A DNA stretch of 7,123 bases, from the NCBI GenBank assembly GCA_002432555.1, contig DJFO01000006.1, forward strand, positions 1,643-8,765, read 5' to 3'. Below the pieces are notes generated by a model that was not told the origin of the DNA, did not search any database, and saw only the letters and a list, made by a program, of their open reading frames with translations. The position numbers and the translations under genes are program-made. This DNA is from Marinagarivorans sp. UBA5870 (GTDB lineage Bacteria; Pseudomonadota; Gammaproteobacteria; Pseudomonadales; Cellvibrionaceae). This document shows positions 1 to 6,387 of the stretch, piece by piece; position 1 is the first letter of the stretch; each line of letters opens with the position of its first letter.

Positions 1-203
1 CGAGGTCGTCCGCCTGCCAAATATAGTTTCGGCTGGCCTAGTTTTGCTTGCATTTCTGCGGCGAGATTGCATAGCATGACCCGCCCGTGCTGGGGATCAC
101 CTATGGACAGGTGGCGACCTCGCACCCGGTATATTGGCAAGTCAAGGTTCCCGGTGGGTTGCATATCAAACCCATTTACCCCCTGGATTCTCGCTTCTCC
201 AGC

Positions 204-244
204 TTCATTCGTCATCGCTTGACCGGTTCATTTGAGCGAATGAA
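204..244. repeat. Nested inverted repeats over the candidate promoter
   Basis: TTCATTCG at 204-211 is perfectly inverted as CGAATGAA at 237-244. The centre of this repeat falls within half a base of the centre of the palindrome ACCGGT at 222-227. A further direct copy of TTCATT lies at 227-232. The structure spans the putative -35 and touches the putative -10, where a dimeric regulator would bind. No known regulator motif is recognised, and the repeats could be coincidental. Confidence 0.3.
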
Positions 245-248
245 TAAA
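219..248 (+). promoter_or_regulatory. Candidate sigma-70-type promoter of the stressosome operon
   Basis: A TTGACC hexamer at 219-224 matches five of six bases of the -35 consensus. AATAAA at 243-248, 18 bases further on, matches four of six bases of the -10 consensus. Initiation would fall near 255, giving a leader of about 65 bases before the rsbR start at 321. The spacer is one base longer than ideal and the -10 is weak, so the promoter is either weak, activated, or a chance match. A rival pair further upstream (TGGACA 104-109, TATATT 130-135) has a 20-base spacer and is less likely. Confidence 0.35.
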
Positions 249-263
249 ACGACCCTATGCCGT

Positions 264-304
264 ATCGCGCAACGGGCGGACATCATCTGCGCGATCAGTC
301 TTTT
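264..304 (+). promoter_or_regulatory. Possible leader hairpin with a short T run (attenuator-like)
   Basis: ATCGCGCA at 264-271 pairs perfectly with TGCGCGAT at 288-295, giving an 8-bp GC-rich stem with a 16-base loop. TCTTTT follows at 299-304, and the rsbR ribosome binding site begins at 311. In the leader RNA this could act as a weak intrinsic terminator or attenuator, or as a stability or translation element. The loop is long and the T run short, so it is not a convincing constitutive terminator. Confidence 0.3.
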
Positions 305-320
305 CACACCGAGGATATCT

Positions 321-1205
321 ATGAGTAATCAATCCCATAATCTTGCGGCCATTATCGCGAAGTATCAGGCGCAGTTGCTCGAAGGATGGATTTCCGGCCT
401 CGTGTCTCACCTGCAACAGCGGGAACGCAGCGCTGAGGGAGAATTGCGCCGGCAGGCGGCCCAGTTTTTGACGTTGCTCATCACCGCGCTCAATAACAGC
501 GTCACCTTCGATGTCGACAGCCCCACCTGGGCGGATGTCCGCCAGCTCTTGGCGGAAATTTCCAAGGCGCGCGTACGGCAGGGCTTCACACCCATCGAAA
601 CCGCGATTTTCGTTTTTTCTCTCAAGGAGCCTTTGTTCGAGCACCTTCGCACTGCCTTCGGCGACGATGCCAAACAACTCGGAGAGGAAATCAGCCGAAC
701 CAGTGTCCTTTTCGACCGGCTCGGTCTTTACACCATCGAGGTCTATCAAAAAGCCCGCGAACAAACCATCATTCGCCAACAGCAGGAACTGCTCGAGCTG
801 TCCACGCCGGTGGTGCAACTGTGGCAAAACATTCTCGCCCTGCCGCTGATCGGCACTCTTGATAGTGCACGCACGCAGATCGTGATGGAAAATTTGCTGC
901 AGAAAATCATGGAGACGGGCGCCGTCATTGCCATTATCGACATCACCGGCGTTCCCACAGTGGATACGCTGGTAGCGCAACACCTCTTGAAGACCATCGC
1001 CGCCGCGCGATTAATGGGGGCCGACTGTATTATCAGCGGCATACGCCCGCAAATTGCCCAGACAATCGTCCACATCGGGGTCAATCTTGAAGACGTGGTC
1101 ACCAAGGCTACCCTCGCCGATGCTTTTATGGTTGCCCTGAAAAAAACCGGGTCTACGGTCACCCAGTTGCCCTCCACCGCCGGTCCGGTCGGCCAGCAGC
1201 GGTAA
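321..1205 (+). CDS. rsbR: RsbR-type stressosome sensor (RsbRD N-terminal domain plus STAS)
   Basis: The protein has 294 aa. Residues about 10-150 are a helical domain resembling the RsbRD N-terminal domain, with the GFTPIETA...SLKEPLFEHL signature near 88-109. Residues about 158-275 are a STAS domain with LPLIGTLD near 174-181, DITGVPTVDT at 207-216 and IRPQIAQT at 241-248. T216 and T248 sit in the two motifs that hold the RsbT-phosphorylated threonines of Bacillus RsbRA (assigned by motif, no alignment run). In the family, RsbR with RsbS builds the icosahedral stressosome core, and its N-terminal domains project as sensory turrets. The ATG at 321 is chosen because GAGG at 311-314 lies 6 bases upstream and the family motifs begin just after it. 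The open frame back to 87 shows no homology or ribosome binding site. The last 20 residues are a Ser/Thr/Pro/Gly-rich tail. There is no membrane segment, so it is cytosolic. The signal sensed is unknown. Confidence 0.92.
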   Translation: MSNQSHNLAAIIAKYQAQLLEGWISGLVSHLQQRERSAEGELRRQAAQFLTLLITALNNSVTFDVDSPTWADVRQLLAEISKARVRQGFTPIETAIFVFSLKEPLFEHLRTAFGDDAKQLGEEISRTSVLFDRLGLYTIEVYQKAREQTIIRQQQELLELSTPVVQLWQNILALPLIGTLDSARTQIVMENLLQKIMETGAVIAIIDITGVPTVDTLVAQHLLKTIAAARLMGADCIISGIRPQIAQTIVHIGVNLEDVVTKATLADAFMVALKKTGSTVTQLPSTAGPVGQQR

Positions 1206-1212
1206 CAGGCTT

Positions 1213-1569
1213 ATGGAACGCATCCCGATTCTCCGCATGGGCCGTCTGCTGTTGGTAACCATCCAAGTCGACATGCACGACCGGCTCGCCATGGCACTGC
1301 AGGACGATCTGACGGCCCGCATCGTCAAGGACCGGGCCACCGGTGTGTTGATCGACATTTCTGCCCTTGACATAGTGGATTCATTTATCGGCCGCATGAT
1401 CAGCAACACCGCCGCCATGGCACGGATTCTCGACGCCCAAACGGTTTTGGTCGGTATGCAACCGGCAGTAGCAATTACTCTTGTGGAGCTGGGCCTAACT
1501 TTGGAAGGCGTGAATACGGCGCTCAACGTCGAACAGGGTATCAAGCTATTGGAGCGGGATCGGTCGTGA
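1213..1569 (+). CDS. rsbS: RsbS-type stressosome scaffold (single STAS domain)
   Basis: This 118-aa protein is a stand-alone STAS domain of the length usual for RsbS. The signature DISALDIVDSFIGRM (48-62) is almost identical to Bacillus RsbS. S57 is the equivalent of the serine that RsbT phosphorylates to release itself from the complex. The later VGMQPAVAITLVELG segment (79-93) is also typical. Its role is to co-assemble with RsbR and sequester RsbT until stress. It starts 7 bases after the rsbR stop, with only a weak AGG (1207-1209) three bases before the ATG, so translation is probably coupled to rsbR. A C-rich 73-base gap follows before rsbT. Confidence 0.95.
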   Translation: MERIPILRMGRLLLVTIQVDMHDRLAMALQDDLTARIVKDRATGVLIDISALDIVDSFIGRMISNTAAMARILDAQTVLVGMQPAVAITLVELGLTLEGVNTALNVEQGIKLLERDRS

Positions 1570-1642
1570 CTCTCGCTATCCCCCACTGGCGTCCTCTTCG
1601 CACGGGGCGCCCTTACCTCGCATATTCTCACGGTACAGCCCA

Positions 1643-2038
1643 GTGCTCGTGATTCCCATTCAATCCGATGAAGACGTGGTGCGCCTGCGCAAACAAGTGC
1701 GGGAAGACCTAGTCGCTGCGGGGTTCTCCCTCGTCGATCAAACGAAAATCGTCACCGCCGCGAGCGAGCTCGCCCGCAATACCTTGCGGTATGGCGGCGG
1801 CGGCGAGGCCCACCTCGTCCACCTGACCGAGGAGGGCCGGCGCGGCCTATCCTTGAGTTTTGTCGATCACGGCCCCGGCATTGCCGACGTGGCCCTAGCG
1901 CTTACGGACGGTTATACCACCGGCGGCGGTCTGGGTCTTGGATTGGGTGGCGCTAAGCGTCTGGCCGACGAATTCAAAATTGATACGGCGCCGGGCATGG
2001 GCACCACGGTCACCATCATCAAATGGAAATTTTTCTGA
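1643..2038 (+). CDS. rsbT: RsbT-type serine/threonine kinase of the stressosome
   Basis: The protein has 131 aa, against 133 for Bacillus RsbT, and is a GHKL ATPase fold. Visible boxes are the N-box SELARNTLRYG (41-51, E42 and N46), the G1 box DHGPGIAD (75-82), and the glycine-rich GGGLGLGLGGAKRLADEF (94-111). The C-terminal IKW near 126-128 also matches Bacillus RsbT. By family, it phosphorylates RsbS and RsbR in the stressosome, then leaves to activate a partner. That partner is RsbU in Bacillus. No RsbU is present here, so the downstream kinases are the likely targets (inference). The start is GTG at 1643 or GTG at 1649. No ATG or TTG lies upstream in frame before the stop at 1511-1513, and no Shine-Dalgarno is evident. 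The gene overlaps the next one by 16 bases. Confidence 0.93.
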   Translation: MLVIPIQSDEDVVRLRKQVREDLVAAGFSLVDQTKIVTAASELARNTLRYGGGGEAHLVHLTEEGRRGLSLSFVDHGPGIADVALALTDGYTTGGGLGLGLGGAKRLADEFKIDTAPGMGTTVTIIKWKFF

Positions 2039-3039
2039 TCCGCCTCGCCCCCCAACAAGTCATTTCGATCCATGACCCCAGCGACGTCGCCGTCGCACGC
2101 CGTGCCGCCACCGAGTTGGGCCGCATTCAGGTGCTTGACGAAGTCAAACTCGGTCAACTCGCCCTAGTTGTCACGGAGGCGGCGACCAACATCGTCAAAT
2201 ACGCCGAACGCGGAGAAATGATTTTGCGCGGTCTCGCCGGCGGTGGAGTGGAAATTCTTGCGCTCGACAACGGCCCCGGCATCGCCGATCTGCCCCGCCA
2301 GCTGGCGGATGGTAATTCCACCGGGGGCACCTACGGCATAGGCCTTGGCGCCATGGGTAGACTTAGCCAGGAATTTGCCATCTTTTCCAGACCAAACCAA
2401 GGCACGGTTCTGCGTCTAGTCCTCTGGCGCGACGCCTGTCCCGTCTCACCTTTGGTGGTTGGAGCAGTCTGCTTGCCCATGCCGGGTGAAGACATCTGTG
2501 GCGATGCCTGGATTCTCGAGCAAGGTCCCGCGGGGGCGACCCTGATGCTTGCGGATGGGCTCGGCCATGGCCCGGCCGCCGCCGAGGCGGCACTCGCGGC
2601 CGCGGCTGTGGTGGCGGATCGCGAGTGCCCGCCGCCGGCAGCGCTCCTCCAGCAAATGCACCAGGCCTTGCGCGGTACCCGTGGTGCAGCTGTCGCGGTT
2701 GCCCAAATAAATGGGCAGCAAGGGATCGTGAAATTCGCCGGCGTTGGCAATATAGCCGCGTGCCTGCTGCGCGACGGGCGGCGCCGTCACCTGGTTTCTC
2801 ACAACGGCATAGTCGGCAGCAACCTGCGCAAAGTGGCCGAGTTCGCTGAACCCTGGGAGCCCGGTTGTCTGCTGATCGCGCATTCCGACGGCATCAACAC
2901 CCGTTGGGACCTGGATGTTTACCCGGGCCTCGCCCTATGCCATCCGGGCCTGATCGCCGCGGTTCTGTACCGGGATTTCCGGCGCGAGCGGGACGACGTA
3001 TCGGTAGTGGTACTGCGGCAAGAGGATATTTTCCTATGA
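2023..3039 (+). CDS. RsbT/RsbW-like GHKL ATPase fused to RsbX-type SpoIIE/PP2C phosphatase
   Basis: The protein has 338 aa and two domains. Residues about 5-136 are a GHKL ATPase with N-box TEAATNIVKYA (51-61, E52 and N56), G1 box DNGPGIAD (82-89) and a GIGLGAMGRL lid region (105-114). Residues about 142-332 are a PP2C/SpoIIE phosphatase with GEDICGD (155-161), ADGLGHG (177-183), HSDG (287-290) and RDDVSVV (323-329). The likely metal-binding aspartates D161, D178, D289 and D325 are all present, so it should be active. The phosphatase is compact like RsbX, which in Bacillus dephosphorylates RsbS and RsbR and resets the stressosome. The position after rsbT fits the R-S-T-X gene order. The ATPase half may bind the core as RsbT does, or be a kinase or anti-sigma-like module. 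The ATG at 2023 lies inside the end of rsbT with no Shine-Dalgarno, implying coupled translation. The stop overlaps the next start as ATGA. Confidence 0.9.
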   Translation: MEIFLIRLAPQQVISIHDPSDVAVARRAATELGRIQVLDEVKLGQLALVVTEAATNIVKYAERGEMILRGLAGGGVEILALDNGPGIADLPRQLADGNSTGGTYGIGLGAMGRLSQEFAIFSRPNQGTVLRLVLWRDACPVSPLVVGAVCLPMPGEDICGDAWILEQGPAGATLMLADGLGHGPAAAEAALAAAAVVADRECPPPAALLQQMHQALRGTRGAAVAVAQINGQQGIVKFAGVGNIAACLLRDGRRRHLVSHNGIVGSNLRKVAEFAEPWEPGCLLIAHSDGINTRWDLDVYPGLALCHPGLIAAVLYRDFRRERDDVSVVVLRQEDIFL

Positions 3040-4814
3040 GCATCCGCGTACTTAGCGTGCAAATCCAAACCGAGTTGGACGTGGTATGCGCGCGGCAAAG
3101 GGCGCGGCAGATCGCCAGCTTTTGCGGCTTCGGCGGCCAGGATCAGGTGCGTATCGCCACCTCTGTGTCTGAGCTGGCACGCAACGTCTACAACTACGCC
3201 GGTAGGGGCATGGTGCATTTCGCCCTGGAGGGCGAAACCGCACCACAGCTACTGACTATTCGCATCGAAGACGAGGGCCCGGGCATCAGCCAGCTTGATG
3301 CGATACTCGCCGGCACCTACCAATCGCCCACCGGCATGGGCAAGGGAATTCTCGGCGCGCGCCGCCTGATGGACCGATTCGAGATCACCACCGGACCCGG
3401 CGCAACTTCTTTGATCCTGCAGAAGTTGCTACCGCGGGACGCGAAGTTGATCAGCGCGAAGGCCGTCGACCAGTTTTGCGCCGAGCTTGCCAGCCTGCCG
3501 GCGGATGACACCATGCGCGAGCTGCTGCAACAAAACCGCGAATTACTCGCGACACTCGCCGAGCTCAAGGCGCGCCAAGACGACCTAATCAATTTGACGC
3601 GTGAGCTGGAGGACACCAACCGCGGAGTGGTCGCCCTCTATGCTGAGCTGGACGAAAAAGCCGGCCACCTGCGCCGCGCGGACGAAATGAAATCGCGCTT
3701 CCTGTCGAATATGAGCCACGAATTCCGCACGCCTTTGAGCTCGATTCGCGCGCTGGCCAAACTCCTGCTCGATCGGGTGGACGGGGAGCTCACCACCGAG
3801 CAGGAAAAGCAGGTAATCTTCATCATGCAGAGCGCCCTGAGCCTCACCGACCTGGTGAACGATTTACTTGATATCGCCAAAATCGAAGCCGGCAAGGTGG
3901 ATATTCGGATCCAGACCGTGGACGTGGGGGAGTTGTTCAGCGCCCTGCGCGGGATGTTGCGACCTCTGCTGATTGGCGACTCGGTCAAGCTGGCATTTAT
4001 CGAGCCGACGGCACCGCTGAAGCTCCAGACCGATGAAGCAAAGTTGTCGCAGATCCTGCGCAATTTTATTTCCAACGCGCTGAAGTTCACCGAGGCGGGC
4101 GAGATAATCGTCAACGCCACCTGGCTGCCGGAGGAACAGCAGATCCGCTTCAGTGTCAGCGACACCGGCGTTGGCATCGCGGCCGATGATCTGCAGCTGA
4201 TATTCGAGGAGTTCAGCCAGCTGGAAAATCCGCTCCAGCGCAGGGTTAAAGGCACCGGACTCGGGCTGCCCCTCTGCAAAAACCTGGCAACCCTTCTGCG
4301 CGGCAGTGTTGCGGTGGCGAGTACCCCCGGGGTAGGCTCGGTTTTTTCGGTCATTCTACCCCTGACCTTTACCAGCGATCAGGCGGAATCGCCGTGCGAA
4401 ACGCTCAGCCAACACCGTCTCGAAGCCGGTAAGAAGCCCGTGCTTTTGTTGGAGGACAATACTTCGGTGCGACTGCTCTACGAGAAATTTCTGCTCAACA
4501 CCGAATTTCAGCTGTTGCCGGCGCGGAGTGTCCGGGAGGCCACCGATTTCTGGTCGAAGGTGGAGCCGGCGGCGGTAATTCTCGACATAATGCTCTACGG
4601 AGAACCGGCGTGGCCGTGGCTTGCCGAACTGAAAAACGACCCAAGCCGAAAGAAAATTCCCGTAATTGTGGCAACCGAGGTCGAAGACAAACGCAAGGGA
4701 CTCGCCCTCGGGGCGGACGCCTACTTCGTGAAACCGGTGCTCAAGCAGCAGTTGCTGACTGCGCTGCGCGATCTCATCCGCACGGAGGCCACAGCGGATT
4801 ATTACCAGAGGTGA
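3036..4814 (+). CDS. Hybrid histidine kinase with an RsbT-like input domain and C-terminal receiver
   Basis: The protein has 592 aa. Residues about 1-132 are an RsbT-like GHKL domain (SELARNVYNYAG 45-56, DEGPGI 79-84, GMGKGILGARRL 100-111). Residues about 160-215 are charged and leucine-rich, probably a coiled coil. HisKA follows with SHEFRTP, phospho-acceptor H228. HATPase_c has an N-box around N343 and N347, DTGVGIA from D376, and KGTGLGLPL (405-413). The receiver (about 467-585) has acidic E473/D474, phospho-acceptor D517, T547 and K566. No membrane segment or PAS domain is seen, so it is a soluble kinase. Its only evident input is the RsbT-like module, which suggests that it is gated by the stressosome (inference). 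The start at 3036 is chosen from AGAGG at 3021-3025, 10 bases upstream, and from where homology begins. The open frame back to 2865 only shadows the phosphatase. It overlaps the preceding stop (ATGA) and shares one base with the next ATG (TGATG). Confidence 0.9.
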   Translation: MSIRVLSVQIQTELDVVCARQRARQIASFCGFGGQDQVRIATSVSELARNVYNYAGRGMVHFALEGETAPQLLTIRIEDEGPGISQLDAILAGTYQSPTGMGKGILGARRLMDRFEITTGPGATSLILQKLLPRDAKLISAKAVDQFCAELASLPADDTMRELLQQNRELLATLAELKARQDDLINLTRELEDTNRGVVALYAELDEKAGHLRRADEMKSRFLSNMSHEFRTPLSSIRALAKLLLDRVDGELTTEQEKQVIFIMQSALSLTDLVNDLLDIAKIEAGKVDIRIQTVDVGELFSALRGMLRPLLIGDSVKLAFIEPTAPLKLQTDEAKLSQILRNFISNALKFTEAGEIIVNATWLPEEQQIRFSVSDTGVGIAADDLQLIFEEFSQLENPLQRRVKGTGLGLPLCKNLATLLRGSVAVASTPGVGSVFSVILPLTFTSDQAESPCETLSQHRLEAGKKPVLLLEDNTSVRLLYEKFLLNTEFQLLPARSVREATDFWSKVEPAAVILDIMLYGEPAWPWLAELKNDPSRKKIPVIVATEVEDKRKGLALGADAYFVKPVLKQQLLTALRDLIRTEATADYYQR

Positions 4815-4819
4815 TGATT

Positions 4820-6337
4820 ATGCCTGCCAATGAATACCCGGGCGCGGTGATTCTCAATGTGGACGACAATGACGGCGCGCGCTATGCAAAGACGCGCGTC
4901 CTGACCCACGCTGGATTTCAGGTGATCGAGGCGGCGAGCGGCGAAGAGGCGCTGGCGAAATCCGCCGCGGAAAAGCCCAACCTGATTCTGCTGGACGTCA
5001 AACTTCCCGATATCAACGGCCTGGAAGTCTGCCGCCGGCTGAAGGAAAATTTGCAGACCCAAACCATTCTGGTGCTGCAAACTTCCGCTTCCTTTATAGG
5101 ATCGGCGGACAAAATTCGCGCGCTGGACGGGGGTGCTGACAACTATTTGGTGGAACCCATCGAGCCCGACGAATTGATCGCCAACGTCAAGGCGTTGCTG
5201 CGACTGGGCATGATGGAGCGGGAGCTGCGGGAAGTCGACCGCCGCAAAGACGAGTTTCTCGCGACCCTCGCCCACGAGCTGCGCAACCCCTTGGGCCCGA
5301 TTAGGACCGCTGTGGAGCTATTGCGCAAGCTCGACCCTGTAGTGCCGCCACTGCAGGAAAAAGCGCGCAACACCATTCAACGGCACGCCGACCACCTCAC
5401 CCGCCTGGTGGATGATTTGTTGGACGTATCGCGCATTTCCCAGGGCAAAATTTCCCTGCGGTCGGAAACCGTGGAACTCAAGTCGTTCATCAACAGCTCC
5501 CTCGAATCGAGCCTGCCGTCCATTGAAAGCAAAGGCCATCGATTGTCACTCGACCTGCCGCAGGAAGAAGTCTGGGTGCGCGGCGACCCGGTACGGCTGT
5601 CCCAAATCGTCACGAATTTGCTGCTGAACGCCGGCAAGTTCACTCCGCCCGGAGGCGCGATCCAACTCGCGGTGCAGGCGGCCGCGCAGCAGATCATCAT
5701 CCGCGTGACGGACAATGGCATAGGCATAGCGCCGGATAAGCTCGATGCGATATTTGAGCTGTTCGCGCAGGGCGCTCATTTGGAGACGCGCACGCAGGAC
5801 GGGCTCGGCATAGGCCTGTCCCTGGTTCGCACACTGGTGCAACTCCACGGCGGCACCGTGCAGGCGCAGAGCGCCGGTCCCGGGCTGGGCAGCACCTTTG
5901 AAATCATCCTGCCCAGGCATGCGGCGGATGGCGCACAGGCAGCGCCCCCACGCGCACCAGCGGCGCAGGCTCGCGCGCAACGAATTTTGATTGTCGACGA
6001 CAATGAGGACGCCGCCGATACCCTCGCTCAGTTGCTCACCCTCACCGGCCACCAAGTGGCGACGGCCTATTCCGGCGCGGCGGCGGTGACTGCCGCGACC
6101 GATTTCCAACCGGAAATCATTTTTCTCGACATAGGCCTGCCGGACATGAGCGGCTTTGAGGCGGCTTTACGCTTGCGCGCACTGCCGGTTTCCCCGTTCC
6201 GGCTGGTGGCCCTGACAGGGTTCGGACAAGAGCAGGACAAGCAGGCCGCCCTGGCCGCCGGCTTCGACGACCACTTCGTCAAGCCGCTCGACTTCAACAA
6301 ACTTGGCTTACTGGGACTGAGGCTGGAGCAGGCGTAG
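4820..6337 (+). CDS. Hybrid histidine kinase with receivers at both ends (REC-HisKA-HATPase-REC)
   Basis: The protein has 505 aa. Receiver 1 (about 9-128) has D15/D16, phospho-acceptor D59 and T88/S89, but its usual Lys-Pro is VEP, with E112 replacing the conserved lysine. HisKA (about 140-208) has AHELRNP with phospho-acceptor H152. HATPase_c (about 250-366) has N266 and N270, DNGIGIA from D298, and DGLGIGL (327-333). An Ala/Pro-rich linker (367-386) leads to receiver 2 (387-503) with D393/D394, D437, T466 and K488, which is complete. There is no membrane segment. Receiver 1 could accept phosphate from the upstream hybrid kinase and control this kinase (inference). No output domain or HPt is present. 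Two in-frame ATGs exist, at 4814 and 4820. The second is preferred because GAGG at 4808-4811 lies 8 bases before it and only 2 before the first. The gene is coupled to the preceding one and is the last of the operon. Confidence 0.9.
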   Translation: MPANEYPGAVILNVDDNDGARYAKTRVLTHAGFQVIEAASGEEALAKSAAEKPNLILLDVKLPDINGLEVCRRLKENLQTQTILVLQTSASFIGSADKIRALDGGADNYLVEPIEPDELIANVKALLRLGMMERELREVDRRKDEFLATLAHELRNPLGPIRTAVELLRKLDPVVPPLQEKARNTIQRHADHLTRLVDDLLDVSRISQGKISLRSETVELKSFINSSLESSLPSIESKGHRLSLDLPQEEVWVRGDPVRLSQIVTNLLLNAGKFTPPGGAIQLAVQAAAQQIIIRVTDNGIGIAPDKLDAIFELFAQGAHLETRTQDGLGIGLSLVRTLVQLHGGTVQAQSAGPGLGSTFEIILPRHAADGAQAAPPRAPAAQARAQRILIVDDNEDAADTLAQLLTLTGHQVATAYSGAAAVTAATDFQPEIIFLDIGLPDMSGFEAALRLRALPVSPFRLVALTGFGQEQDKQAALAAGFDDHFVKPLDFNKLGLLGLRLEQA

Positions 6338-6367
6338 GTAGGCGGCCCACCACGGCGCCGCGCGATC

Positions 6368-6387
6368 AAGAAAACCTGCATTTTCTT
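6368..6387. terminator. Weak bidirectional terminator candidate between convergent genes
   Basis: AAGAAAA at 6368-6374 is inverted as TTTTCTT at 6381-6387 around a 6-base loop, in the 48-base gap between two convergent genes. The right arm overlaps the stop codon of the minus-strand gene (6386-6388). Both strands would give a stem next to a T run, as in bidirectional terminators. The stem is almost all A-T and therefore unstable, so this is a tentative call. Confidence 0.25.

Noticed and set aside
1..122. Inverted repeat CGAGGTCG (1-8) with CGACCTCG (115-122)
   Set aside because: An 8-bp match over 100 bases apart in GC-rich DNA is plausible by chance, and nothing else marks these sites.
104..135. 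Alternative promoter TGGACA / TATATT
   Set aside because: Both hexamers are good matches, but the 20-base spacer is outside the usual range. It is kept only as a rival to the 219-248 call.
87..320. In-frame upstream extension of rsbR (78 extra residues)
   Set aside because: The translated stretch resembles no known domain, has no ribosome binding site, and contains the likely promoter. The ATG at 321 has GAGG 6 bases upstream and begins the RsbR homology.
321..770. Heme-binding globin-type N-terminal domain of RsbR, as reported for Vibrio
   Set aside because: The sequence matches the RsbRD-type helical domain, and no histidine (H6, H30, H108) can be assigned as a heme ligand by eye. Structure prediction and a heme-binding test would decide.
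1011..1631. Long antisense open frames, here and at 255-983, 3638-4354 and 5546-6109 on the minus strand
   Set aside because: They lie opposite strongly supported genes, their translations are Arg/Ser-rich with no domain motifs, and they reflect high-GC shadow reading.
2865..3035. In-frame upstream extension of the first hybrid kinase
   Set aside because: It lies wholly inside the conserved PP2C coding sequence in another frame. The RsbT-like homology and a ribosome binding site point to 3036.
4610..4819. In-frame upstream extension of the second hybrid kinase, including the ATG at 4814
   Set aside because: Most of it overlaps the receiver of the preceding kinase. The ATG at 4820 has the better spacing (8 bases) from GAGG at 4808-4811.
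5716..5727. Repeated GGCATA units, also at 2335 and 5807
   Set aside because: They encode the Gly-Ile-Gly residues of the ATP-binding boxes in different genes. This is codon choice within conserved motifs, not a DNA repeat element.
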